Assembly: GCA_951799445.1 (NCBI GenBank)
Contig: OX637293.1
Span: 4,402,001 to 4,466,000 of the forward strand
From: Pseudisothecium myosuroides
Lineage: Eukaryota; Streptophyta; Bryopsida; Hypnales; Lembophyllaceae
DNA length: 64,000 nt
Reading direction: 5' to 3'
Part shown: positions 24,300 through 34,602 of the stretch, piece after piece
Layout of the letters: each line of letters starts with the position of its first letter
How positions within the stretch are numbered: the first letter of the stretch is position 1
Notes under the pieces: generated by a model
Told to the model about the DNA's origin: nothing
Database searches by the model: none
Seen by the model: the letters and a program-made list of their open reading frames with translations, nothing else
Made by a program: the position numbers and the translations under genes

Positions 24300-25203
24300 T
24301 GGTTCGTCTTCTCAAGAATTACATGTAAAGAAAACCCAGGATTTGTTCAAGAGCTTCCCGATCTGGATACTTGTTCCAAATCTGAACATACATGCTTGAG
24401 CTGTTCCAGACATTCTCGTCATGAGTTGTATGTGATCGGGATTAGTTAAACTTCGCTCCAGCTTAGATTCGATAGGCTTCATCGGAGATGTTCATTGTCA
24501 TGAATCGAGAGAAATCAAAATTTCAACCTGATCTTGCTGGTTCGCCTTTGTCCTCGATCTTCGTTGCCATGTCTCCAGCCTTCCTGTCGTCATTGGCTCT
24601 AGATCGTTCGACCTTCTGGCTTGAAGTTTTTTGCATCTCCCCTGGATCAAAGATTCCCGGTCCCTTCGGTCACCTCTTGTTCTTGCTTTTGGAGTGGATT
24701 CTAATTTTGTTCGGGCTCAGTTGGTCTTCAGCTTCTCATGATCTCTGGCTTTTTGGATCTTACTACTCTAGGTCTTGTTGTTTCTCTTGCTTGGAACTTT
24801 GCTCTTGCTCTCGCGGTGATGAATCTTGATCTGTTCTCGTCCCGGGCCTAGCTCTCACGATGGATCGGAGTCATGAACGACCCGAGAGAACTCTGTACTA
24901 TCTGATTTTTCAGTATAGAGGTTTGTTAATAGGTCCGTAACTTCCATTAGAGAATGTGAATACGCTTCGAATTGGACAGAGAGAGATGCTTCAAGACATC
25001 GCTCAACGCAAACACACGTTCGTCACGGCCAGGAATAGAATGGGATCCAGTCTCGGATCTAGATCGATCGATCAGTGAGAGAATTAGCCATGTTTTCTAA
25101 CCTTCTCTTCCCCGTTCGTCTTCCACTTGCGGTTAGTCCACGCTCCTGCAACTTAAGCAGCGTCATGCCAAATTGTTCATCGACAAGAACTCTGGTATCG
25201 TGC

Positions 25204-25314
25204 AGGTACCCGAAAGAGGAGTACCCGCTGGTACCTCTAGATACACCATCGGATCCGACGGTGTTTCCGGGGGTACCAGCTGGTACCCCTCGTTCTGGTA
25301 TCCGGAGGGTACCT
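25204..25314. repeat. Hairpin palindrome 3 (GGATCC core, multiple GGTACC)
   Basis: The outer arms are AGGTACC and GGTACCT, and the inner arms contain GAGTACCCGCTGGTACC against GGTACCAGCTGGTACCCC. The centre at 25,246-25,261 is CCATCGGATCCGACGG, one position off perfect. Located in the inferred 3.4-kb intron, just before the T-rich tract. Confidence 0.85.
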
Positions 25315-25344
25315 GAGGTCATTGGGTTAACGTGACAGAGCGGG

Positions 25345-25560
25345 GTTTTTCTTTTTTTCTTTTTCTTTTTCTTTATTATTTTTTATATCCTTTTTTTTTT
25401 TTTTTTTTTTTTCTTTTTTTTTTTTCTTTTTTCTTTTTTCTTTACCTTTATTCTTTAATCTTTTATCTTTATTGATTTTTCATTTTTTTTTTATGTTTTT
25501 TTTAATGTTTTTTAATTTATTAATTATTTTCTTATTATATTTCTAAAATTTTTTAATACG
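25345..25560. repeat. T-rich low-complexity tract
   Basis: Nearly pure T with scattered C and A for about 200 bp, following hairpin 3. It may be a decayed poly-T tract or pyrimidine-rich intron sequence. No coding content. Confidence 0.7.
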
Positions 25561-26455
25561 AAATTTCTATGTTGATGATAATCACAGTTCAATACTTATT
25601 AAGAATTTATTTTTTCAAGTGAAATTCAAGATTTGATTATTTTGTGAATAATTTTTAATCATTCAGTTACTTTTAACGGAAAATTTTATTTGTTGAATAT
25701 TTATTTATTAGAGGAGTTCTTATATCTATTAGAGGAGTTATTTATTGAATATCTATTTATTAGAGGAGTTATGATATTTGTTAGAGGAGTTATTTATTGA
25801 ATAGTAATTTATTAGAATAGTTATTTATTAGAGAATTTATTGAATATTAATTTATTAATGTAATTCTCGATGTGCAAGTCTGTCTAGTTAGTGTAACGTT
25901 TCAACATTTCTTTTATATAATTATTTTCACTTATAATGTCAGAATGATATTAACCCTGTTCGGGTGCGAGGGGTGACCCTGGAAGTCATGCATTGTATAA
26001 CCGTGAGAGTCCTTGGAATAAAAATATCCAAAAGTACTTATTGGAAGTCAAGTTACTGTAAATGTTCTCCATTTTACACAAAAAACTCCAAGGATGAATA
26101 GTTGTAGTTCTTTCCAACATTAGAGAATACCTTGTCATTCATCGGACACTTACAGTCCGCGGCATCCTTACTGGGTTAAAGACTAGTCTACTGTCCATTT
26201 AAATTATTCTTTGAATTGAGGTTGGACAATTTTATTTTTTCTTTAAATTTTTTATGAATATGTTTTATATCAAATTATATTTAATTTTGTTCAAAATGTC
26301 ATTTCTATGCATTTACTATTGGATTTCTCGTTTCACTTTGTCATTTGAATTATATGTGAATTTCTGGATGTAAATCTTTGTTCGTATCTGTTTTTTCTAT
26401 GAAGATTTCAGTGTGCAAAGTAGTTACACAGATTTAAGAAGTTGATCCTACAGTT

Positions 26456-26531
26456 ATATAGTTCATGAAGGGTACCAAAAGCAGGAGTACCTCCTGGTAC
26501 CCTTGCTTTTGGTACCCTTCATGAACTATAT
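26456..26531. repeat. Hairpin palindrome 4 (no GGATCC core)
   Basis: Perfect 28-bp arms begin ATATAGTTCATGAAGGGTAC and continue CAAAAGCA. The centre is a 20-bp GTACCTCCTGGTACC-type sequence. The outer arm closely matches hairpin 5, so it appears to be the same unit with the central part missing. Confidence 0.88.
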
Positions 26532-26817
26532 GTCTTTGTCATGAAAGTAAACGTGAGGTTTGACTTGTTGTTATCATATTAAATTTTATGCGATACAATT
26601 ATCAATTTTAGCACTCACAAATGAAGGACATCATGCAAAATGCTTGTTTTGTGATTCTATGAGATATTGTTTCATTATATATTGTATTGGTTTCATGATT
26701 TGACATTGTATTTCAAAATATTTTTAATATTCTTATTTGATACCTATATTGGAATACTCCTTGTTTATTGACATTAGAGTGTGGAAATGAGTAAGTTTGG
26801 TTTCAAGAATTGTCCCT

Positions 26818-26957
26818 AAATTCATATAGTCAATGAAGGGTACCAAAATCAAGGGTACCACCTGGTACCTAGAGAAGGGCCGTCGGATCCGACGGCTGTT
26901 TTCTAAGTATCAGGAGGTACCCCTGATTTTGGTACCTTTCATTTACTATATGAATTT
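26818..26957. repeat. Hairpin palindrome 5 (perfect 18-bp core)
   Basis: About 60-bp arms run from AAATTCATATAGT to ACTATATGAATTT with few mismatches and include GGTACCAAAATCA against TGATTTTGGTACC. The centre is GCCGTCGGATCCGACGGC, perfectly palindromic, with the 16-bp core at 26,880-26,895. Located in the inferred 3.4-kb intron. Confidence 0.9.
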
Positions 26958-27159
26958 TTTGGACTGGATTGTGAGGCTAGACCCGTCCATATCATAGTCA
27001 GTGCACTTCTAATTCCTTTACATGAACTTATAGAATTCTTTTTGAAGGACATTATGCTCAATTGGTTGTTCTCTAATTTCGTTTTCATGCTTTTATTTTA
27101 TGAGACATTGAAGATAACAAGTTGTGAATTTGACTTTTTAATTGCATTTGCACTTGCAG

Positions 27160-27630
27160 GCAGTGGGTGTCCATCTTGGTCAAGCATCATCTTCCATGGA
27201 TGATCGACCAATTGCTCTTCTTGACGGGGTCCCAATTCTTGCGGTGGGAGCGCAATCAGAGCCTGTCACTCCTACTCGAACAAACGTGGACATCTCCAGC
27301 GATTCGGAGGCTAAGGAAGGGGAAGAGGATGAGTTGGTAAGCACAGGGGCAATTGTGGATCCTGTACATCTTTCTACGAACTCAAATAAACGGCCACGTG
27401 GGAATCGTTTTAGTTGGCAAAGGAATTGGAAGGGAAGGCAGCCGGTTTTTTCACCGGAGAGTTCGAAGACTGAATACAGCTCTGAACCAAGTGTGTCCGA
27501 ATCCGTTTGTAGCCCTTTGCAAGAAGAGTACTGCGATTGTGCATGTAGTGCTAGTACGCCGAGGCACGAGATTGTCATCATTCATCTGAGCTCTGACTCA
27601 GATGAATCGGTAGACATAGAGTCATCATAG
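27160..27630 (+). CDS. Acidic, Ser-rich upstream exon or separate protein
   Basis: Follows the acceptor TTGCAG and is open from GCA at 27,160 to TAG at 27,628-27,630. It encodes AVGVHLGQASSSMDDRPIAL, then an acidic run (SSDSEAKEGEEDE), a short basic patch (KRPRGNRFSWQRNWKGR) and a Cys-bearing segment (EEYCDCACSAS), ending SSDSDESVDIESS. No known domain. A GTAGAC donor at 27,610 lies in phase 0 and could join DSDES to the ATG exon at 27,846 through a 236-bp intron ending TTTTAG. That would give one protein of about 1,300 residues with the exon at 23,652. Otherwise it is an independent small protein or the C-terminal exon of an upstream gene. Confidence 0.6.
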   Translation, partial: AVGVHLGQASSSMDDRPIALLDGVPILAVGAQSEPVTPTRTNVDISSDSEAKEGEEDELVSTGAIVDPVHLSTNSNKRPRGNRFSWQRNWKGRQPVFSPESSKTEYSSEPSVSESVCSPLQEEYCDCACSASTPRHEIVIIHLSSDSDESVDIESS

Positions 27631-27845
27631 AGAGAGTTTTCTATTTTACTTTCAATATTATATGGATATATGTATGTGATGGCCATGACTTTAGTTGGCT
27701 TATTTGTCATGTAATTATTTCAGTATTATCTATTTGGTATATATTGCTATTGTGAGCTTCCCAATACCATGAATTTCTGAACTTATTTTGTATTGATGAT
27801 TTGTAAATTGGTTTATAACGCATATTGTTTTGTACTGTCTTTTAG

Positions 27846-30800
27846 ATGGATTTATCCCCTGTAAATGAAACTCAAGAGGAGAGAGTTTTGGAAACTCCAG
27901 AAACGGGTGAAGAAACTCAGCCAGATATTGTAGGTCAGGAAGCGGTACCATTTATGGAAGCGGATGTGGAAGAAGACGAGGAGAAGGAATTGTTGGAGGA
28001 CGAGCTGCGTCGACTTCAGAAGGTTGACTCTGTTGCCACTATCAACATGTTAAGAATGAAGCCGGCGAAGATGTTCCGGCTTCAAATTCCTCTTTGCAGG
28101 CTTGTAGCGATGCCAATGGTCCGGCCGACATTGTTATGCGACATCATGAAACTGGAGACCGAATTTGTGTTTGGATATCGTGAAGGAGCAGCAGTTTTTT
28201 ACGTGTCAACCACCAATGAGGCCGGGGAGACATCTCACTTCACTAGCGATGAAATGAATCGTTGGAATTCGATATGGAATGAGAGGAATGATGAATTCAA
28301 CGATTACGTTGAGTCCGAGCCGGCATTGCGATTTTTGAAGAACTTGAAGTTCTTTGTTTGTGATGGAAATCATCGACTTCAAGCGTGGATGAGGTATATC
28401 ACGAGGGTCGAGTATGCAAACCCGGATTTACTGTCTAGTGGACTGCATCGTCTTGGATACTAAGGGAAAAAAGGAGTTAGTCATGCAAGTCATGCATGAT
28501 ATTAACAAGTAAGTATGCAATTCTCATTATTGTTTGCATTTCAAAGTACGTCGTAGTCATTTTAACCTGCATGTGGCGTATTTTATTTGAAAGAAGTGAC
28601 TCACATTTGTTTTACCATGCAGGGCGACGGAGGACTCTCACGTGAAGACGAACTTGGTACATGATTTGTACCGGGTTCAAAAGTACGGTCAGCTTCCCTT
28701 CGAAAAATTCAAAGAGATGCAAAGGCCCTCAGAAGTAAAGATATGTGTTGCTAAACCGAGCAAAAAGTGGTATTCTATGCCTCAGGAAGTATTTACTTCA
28801 TTTTTCTTTCGGGTAAGCATTTCATATGGTCGCCTTCTCTGTTCTCATTATATTGCTTTATAATCTACTCTTTTAATTTGCATGTATTATTTCATTCACA
28901 AGGTGCTTGTGGTTTGCAGCAAGAGATTGCACAGGCGGCGGACGCGGGTGTGAGAAAATATAACGAGACAACCAAATTTGAACTCAAGACTCCCGAAGGA
29001 GTAGCTCATGCCATGCGGGTCGCAGCAAAAGAGAAGAATCGAACGTTAATCACGAAGATGGGTAAACTTTTGTCAGGCGCACAACCAAGTAATGGGGCTG
29101 GATTTCTCCAAGAGGTCAGTTCAATTTTCAATGGATTGATGATATGTTTTTATTTTGATTTGCATGTCATCATTGGTATAAACAAATATTGGATTTCTTG
29201 GCAGGTGGAGAAGCATTGGAGCGTAAATGAGTCTCCAGAGATGACACTGGAGAAAGTACAGATGGTGGCGACATGTGCCACTACATCTTTTCACAAGGTG
29301 AAATTCTTGCAGTGGTGGAACTCATCATTTCCATCTCGTGAAGCTCGAAAGTTTCCGCCAAGGCCCGTTTCCGAGGGTCATCTTGGGCCGTTCTTGAACA
29401 AATGCGTTTTTTACACCGGGGTGAGTCACTATGTGCTGTAATGATTTAAATTTCTAAGTTTTTTAAAATTCAAACACTAGTACTCTATTTCATAAATTGT
29501 ATGTGTTAATTTATGTGTTGCTTTAACAGATCGAAGATGCTGCTGTGGAGTATTTTGATGATGTTGTCAAACAAGACAACATTCCAATAAACTATGGGGT
29601 CCCGGAGCAGCCAGAGTTCTTAGTAGAGTACTTGGAGGGATGGCGGAGGAAGCTTTGGGAGCAAGCTTTCGGACCGTTTTTGAAAGGCAACAGCCCGTTC
29701 AAAAAGGGGGACAACTTCATGACATTGGAAGGGACAAATCTTGCCGTTCGAAGGGTGTTATATCGGTATGTCAACAAAAATGAATAGTATATTTCTTTGT
29801 AATTATGTGATTCTTAAGATTGTGAGGACATGCTTATTTCGTCTACAATATATTGGAATTTTTTTTTTTTTTTTTTTTTTCTCGAGAACCTAAAATGGGA
29901 GTACCTTGAGGTACCTCAAAAACCACCTGCGGATCCGACGGTTGTTTTTGAAGTACTTGAAGGTACTCCCGTTTTGGGTTCTCTTTTTTGTTCCCATTTT
30001 TTTGGGGTGGCTTTATTGGATATTTTGACAGTTTGCCGAGAGTATTTTTGTGGATTATGAGAAACAGTATTCTCCATTGTTGTTTGATCTCATGGCTTAT
30101 TTTACCATATACATTTTTATAAAAATAATTTTAGGATTTTCATTTTCATTTTTCAAATGTTTTGTAATGATTGGTTTGTTTTTGTATTGCAGGTACTTCA
30201 AGCTAGAGCTTGAAGCCAAAGGTGCAATTGCCAGGAATGACCTCCCTCCGTTTTTGAGCACGTGGTTGGATCGCAGTTCAGGTGTTGGCATGTACACTCC
30301 AGCCCAGATGTGTATCTTCACGACAGCTCATTTGAGTGGTGGGGGTTGGTACTTAGATTGCAACGGAACTTTTATTCATCCGTCGGAGCGACAATTGTGG
30401 CAATCTTTGGAAGGCAAAGGTGTTATTGATTACGTGGTTGATGAGTTCGCAGCATTGACTGACAAGCAGAAGAAAAGGGCCATTGCAAGGAGGGAGATCA
30501 GTGACAAGAAGAAAGAAGCCCGGCTTGTGAATCTGGTGATCACGAAGGAGAAGAAGGAAGTGGAGCGGCAGGAGAAGTTGGCGGAGAAGGAAAAGGAGAA
30601 GGAAAAGGAGAAGGAAGAGAAGGCCAAGTCAAAAGGCAAGAAAAAAGTCGATGGAGGTGCTCCAGTTCCTGCTTCTTCGACGGTGGACCAAGGATCCCAG
30701 ATGCAAGTAGGATCTCAAAGCGGGATGAAGAGGAAGGCACTTTCACAGCTGACTGAAGAAGTCATCACTCATGGGACACAGGTGATTGTTTTGGCTGATG

Positions 30801-32381
30801 ATGACGCGATCAACATGGAGGATTTGATTCTGAATCTTTCCATTGAGGATGTCGTAGAGAACATGGACTCCGATCCGCTGAATTGCTTGACGGAGGTGCT
30901 GGAGTTCTTGAGGAAGGTAAATTTTTTTATTTTGTTTAGCCTTTCATGAATGAGCTTAAAGAAATGAAAAAAATTTGGATGAATGATTAATTGTTTGCTG
31001 TGATTTATCTTTGCAGCTGTCGGCAGGAAAGCCTCGCATGTACGGAGGTGTACTGAACCGGTTTCCGGGAGTGGACCTTGTGATTTTTGATTGTCCAGAT
31101 AATTTGCCCGCGCCGGGAGTGTCGTTAACTAAGAATGAGGTGCCGACGTGGAACGCGGACAAAGATAACGAGGCTCTTCAATCGGCTTTTGCTTTTGCTG
31201 AGCGGCATCTACAAGACGACGGATGCATGATTGTTTTTCACTCTTGGTGTGTAGATTCCAAGAGTAATATAGCAGGATTGTGTGAGACATATCCGATGGT
31301 GAAGTTCAAGGAGTTGTGTGGCGTCAACCGTCTGCCGTTAACATCCGCTATTGAGTCAGGTTGCACGGTAAGTTTAATGTTGCATGTTGAAATTGAAGTA
31401 TAACTTTGTGATGTATCTTATTATTGTAGTTTCCGACGTATGTTTGATTGCAATGATTGCAGACGATGAAGTTCGGCGTCAGTATTCTTATAAAGCATCT
31501 TGGCGATGAGGCGAAATCAAATTTTTGTTTCAAACGATCAATGGCGATGAAGAAGGCTAATGTTGACCTCGTTTGGAACGACATGATCAACAATTATACT
31601 TTCGATGAGAACATGGCGATGAATGGTGATAAACCATGGCGGGCGGGTCGAGAGAAGGACCCTCGCTTCTTACAGATGCTCATTGAAGGCACGACCGTTG
31701 AAGGAGATGTGGTATTTGATTGCAGCGCATCTACAGGTTAGTCTTTCATTTTATTATTGAAAATTTATATGATGTTTTGCGAAATGAGTCATTGAACTGA
31801 AGCTTCTGAATTTCTGAATTTCAGGTGCATCGATTCTCGCTTGTCGTGGCTTAGGCCGTCACATTGTGGCTTTGGAGGAAAACAAAGACATTTTTGATGC
31901 CCTCCTAGAACCCTTGAAGAAGGAGGTTCCAGTCGAAGTCACTACACAACCAACGCCGGCAGTTGTTGAATCACAAGATCCCGAGTCGGCACCTGTGGTG
32001 TCCAAGAGGTTTATTCGGAAAACTAAACCTAATAAGTAAGTTTCCATTTTTTCCCTCATTTCTTGGCATGGTAATTTTCATGCTTCAGAAGTCTAACATT
32101 GTAATATTTACATTTGCAGTCGTACAAGAGTGATGGCAGCAGATGCGATGATGAAGAATAGAAGTCTTCTATTCAGTCCGGAGATGACTTTTGATCTTCC
32201 GGTGTATGCCCAACAGTTGGCTTCGGCGTTTGCAGATTTTGGCTGCCAGAAACCGAAACGCAAAAAAAATAACTATACTTTGAATGTTTTAAATTTTATA
32301 GATAGGTCAGCGTCTGAGGGTAGAGAGACTTCTAAGTCGTCTATTGCGGACGATTCAGCAACCGAATCTACTGCGAATTAG
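27846..32381 (+). CDS. ParB-like domain fused to beta-class DNA N4/N6-methyltransferase-like domain (one frameshift)
   Basis: Ten exons in consistent phase: 27846-28508, 28623-28812, 28920-29114, 29205-29420, 29530-29765, 30193-30916, 31017-31367, 31463-31736, 31825-32035 and 32120-32381; about 1,106 residues if one extra base is discounted. An acidic N-terminus is followed by a ParB/sulfiredoxin-like segment ending FFVCDGNHRLQAWM (about residues 75-180), an unrecognised helical middle, and a Lys/Glu coiled-coil-like run (30,550-30,640). The methyltransferase-like part has motif IV VIFDCPDN (31,085-31,103), motif X-like REKDPRFLQMLI and motif I VVFDCSASTGAS ending VALEEN (31,708 onward). The IV-then-I order is that of beta-class enzymes. 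Key residues deviate: DPPY is DCPD and FxGxG is SxSxG. The frame breaks by +1 near 28,418-28,423, giving a stop at 28,461; phases elsewhere are intact. Activity is unproven. Confidence 0.8.
29884..29983. repeat. Hairpin palindrome 6 (GGATCC core), in ParB-methyltransferase intron
   Basis: The arms begin GAGAACCTAAAATGGGAGTA and pair with the complementary end at 29,983. The centre at 29,926-29,941 is CCTGCGGATCCGACGG, an imperfect 16-bp palindrome. It lies in the intron 29,766-30,192, directly after a poly-T run. Confidence 0.85.
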
Positions 32382-34479
32382 ATTCACGAGATTGACATAT
32401 CTCGTGAGTTACTGTATTGTGTGTTAGTTATGATTATGATTGGATTTGTGTGTTTTATGGCTAAATCGTGGGCGTAGTTCTTGTTTTTTCCATTTGAGTA
32501 ATGCGTTATTTCTTTGGAGTATGCAATAAGTGATAAAAGTAGTAATATAAGAATGAATACATGTGAAGGGCCCAAAAAAACTTGGGGCTGAAAATAATGA
32601 TTTCAATTAGTATAATATGAGGTATGTAAAATGTCCTTAGATGTATCTTAAACTCAAACGCATTTGGAAAAATGGAATGTAGTAGTGAAAAAGAAAAATT
32701 AAGATTTTAGATTGTTTATGAATTTAATGGGAGAGATGTCCTAATTCTGGATGAAGGTCTGGCATTGAAACCGACATTTACAGTATATTGTACTCTTATT
32801 CTAAATTCATTAAACTTTTATGATCTAACTAATGTACCACTCTTAATCTGAGAATTTGAAAAAGATCATTAATTTATCATATGCAGTTTTTTTTTTTTGT
32901 ATTGTAGTAGTTGCTATGCAAGGAATAAAGGATGGTCCCTCCAAAATTAGACCTCTGTGAATGAGCCACGGTAGTGTAGCCCAGTACTTAAACACCCAAC
33001 CTTGAAACACCGATCTCGTGCATTCTATGTTTTATTTAGTGCAGTATTTTAGTTCAACAGAGCTGAATTGATCTTGTATTTACCAATGACATGAATTTTT
33101 TGTTGTACACAAAATAGTGAGAGTAGGTTGCCCCACACTAATTTGTCGGCATTCAACACTAAAAAAATATATTTAGTTATTGTACAAGAATACACTACTT
33201 TTGAATTAGATATTGTTGTAATTGGGATTCATGAACCTCCATGTGTACAAATGAAATTTTTTTAGAAATATTTGTTGACATTAATGGCTTATACGGTCAC
33301 TTGCATGATGTAAGGCAACCTAATTGTTAAGGCACCTAATTTCACTATTTTGTGTAGTTAGCCTAGGCTTTTATTTAGCACAATTGACCCTAAACCCTAT
33401 TAAATAAGAACTACGTATTGGTGAACTATCTTATTGATATCTTATTGAACATTTTGATTGTTCTCTACTTATATTTTGATGAGGCTTACATTCATAATTC
33501 CATAACATATTAATTAATAGGAGTTCTTCCTGTAGCCATTACATTTCAGGACGGCACTATGAGATATTTTCCTCGGTTTGTGTGTAATGTACCTAATTCT
33601 CATATAAAGCTGATCCGATGATGGTATGCTGAACTAGCCTAAGTGCATGAGTTACATACATTCTTTGTACTTGCTACTTTACATATTGATTTGTCTTCAC
33701 AAATTGGGCTTAAATTTTTATCTAAACGTAGAGCTGTGAATGTTTTTTTGCGGCTTGATGACAAAGCCTTCAAATTATATAACTCCTTGAATCTTCTTTG
33801 TTTAGCTAAAATTTGCATTTGTAGACTTTGTTTGCTGTTTCCACAGGCATTATTGTATTCTAGAAAATAGGCTTGGATTAGGCATTTCTGTCAAAGATGG
33901 CCTCCACTTACTCAGGCTACCAAGAAGTGTTAGCTATTGTTTGTGTTTTTATTCTACTTGATATATTTTTTAGACTTCTTGAAATATTGTCAATAAATCT
34001 ATTCTTCAAAGCAAAATTGGATTGGAATGTAACCGACTATCTTTCATATTTTTTAGAGCTTTTTAGATTTAGATATGAATTTGTACATGTTGGAGCGCTA
34101 ATGGGTTAAGAAGCCCATTAATTTGAAATAGTAAACCCTACACAAAATTCTGTAGTTGTAAGTAGTGAAAAAAATTAAAATAATATAACATATGATATAC
34201 TCATGGTAATTGGGAATTACAATTAATGTCTGTCCCTTTTTTAATGAGCCAAATTCGAAATTATATATATTGATAGACTGCAAAATAAATGATCATCAAA
34301 AAATGATACCCCCTATTAATTACTCACCCTAAATGTATATCTTTATTTTTTTTAAGATTGCACCCTTGAGGTGAATATATTCAAAATTGCCAAAATTCGG
34401 TGGTTGCAAATAATATTTATAATAATTTTTCAGTAAAGCCTCTAGATTGAAGAAAATGACCTCACATCTCTTGAATTTC
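32382..34479. other. Right interior non-coding flank of the MULE
   Basis: 3' flank of the ParB-methyltransferase gene, then AT-rich sequence to the right terminal repeat. Short frames at 33,643-33,870 and 33,897-34,109 show no family resemblance. I see no further gene. Confidence 0.5.
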
Positions 34480-34602
34480 ATGACACCCTAAACCCACGGT
34501 CATAGGTCCCTCATCTATTTTTTCTTCACAAAAAGTTTCCCGCTCACAGGCTCACAGGCTCACGGGCTCACAAGCTCACAGGCTCGCCTGCTAGCAACCC
34601 TG
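34480..34602 (-). repeat. Right terminal inverted repeat with strict 8-bp GCTCAC array
   Basis: An inner block at about 34,484-34,510 (ACCCTAAACCCACGGTCATA and on to GGTCC) is the inverse of the left-end block. GCTCRC units then start at 34,542, 34,550, 34,558, 34,566, 34,574 and 34,582, exactly 8 bp apart, followed by GCTAGC at 34,590. The terminus ends at 34,602, next to the target duplication. Confidence 0.85.

Larger units (their letters stand above)
26390..27110 (+). repeat. Tandem duplication of about 370-420 bp, each unit with a hairpin
   Basis: Two successive units share AGTGTG.AAA before the hairpin, ATATAGT at 26,456 and 26,824 (368 bp apart), GTGAGG.T.GAC after it, GAAGGACAT.ATGC at about 26,623 and 27,044, and TATGAGA.ATTG. 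Unit 1 carries a short hairpin without the GGATCC core and unit 2 a longer hairpin with it, which accounts for most of the length difference. Confidence 0.65.
23793..27159 (+). other. Inferred 3.4-kb intron holding four hairpins and low-complexity tracts
   Basis: Runs from the donor at 23,793 to the acceptor TTGCAG at 27,159. It holds hairpins 2-5, a T-rich tract at about 25,345-25,560, AGAGGAGTTATTTATTG-type short repeats at about 25,690-25,860, and a tandem duplication at about 26,390-27,110. One 113-codon open frame at 24,488-24,829 shows no family resemblance and is not called. Confidence 0.45.

Noticed and set aside
24488..24829. 113-codon ORF as an extra gene in the MULE
   Set aside because: Lies within the inferred intron, has no similarity to a known family and no suitable splice context that adds to the gene model.
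27180..27581. 133-codon minus-strand ORF
   Set aside because: It is the antisense shadow of the acidic exon at 27,160-27,630.
30550..30640. Lys/Glu repeat as a simple-sequence repeat locus
   Set aside because: It is in frame within an exon of the ParB-methyltransferase gene and reads as a charged coiled-coil-like linker.
27846..32381. Bacterial contamination as source of the ParB-methyltransferase gene
   Set aside because: The coding sequence is interrupted by nine phase-consistent GT-AG introns and is embedded in a plant-type transposon.
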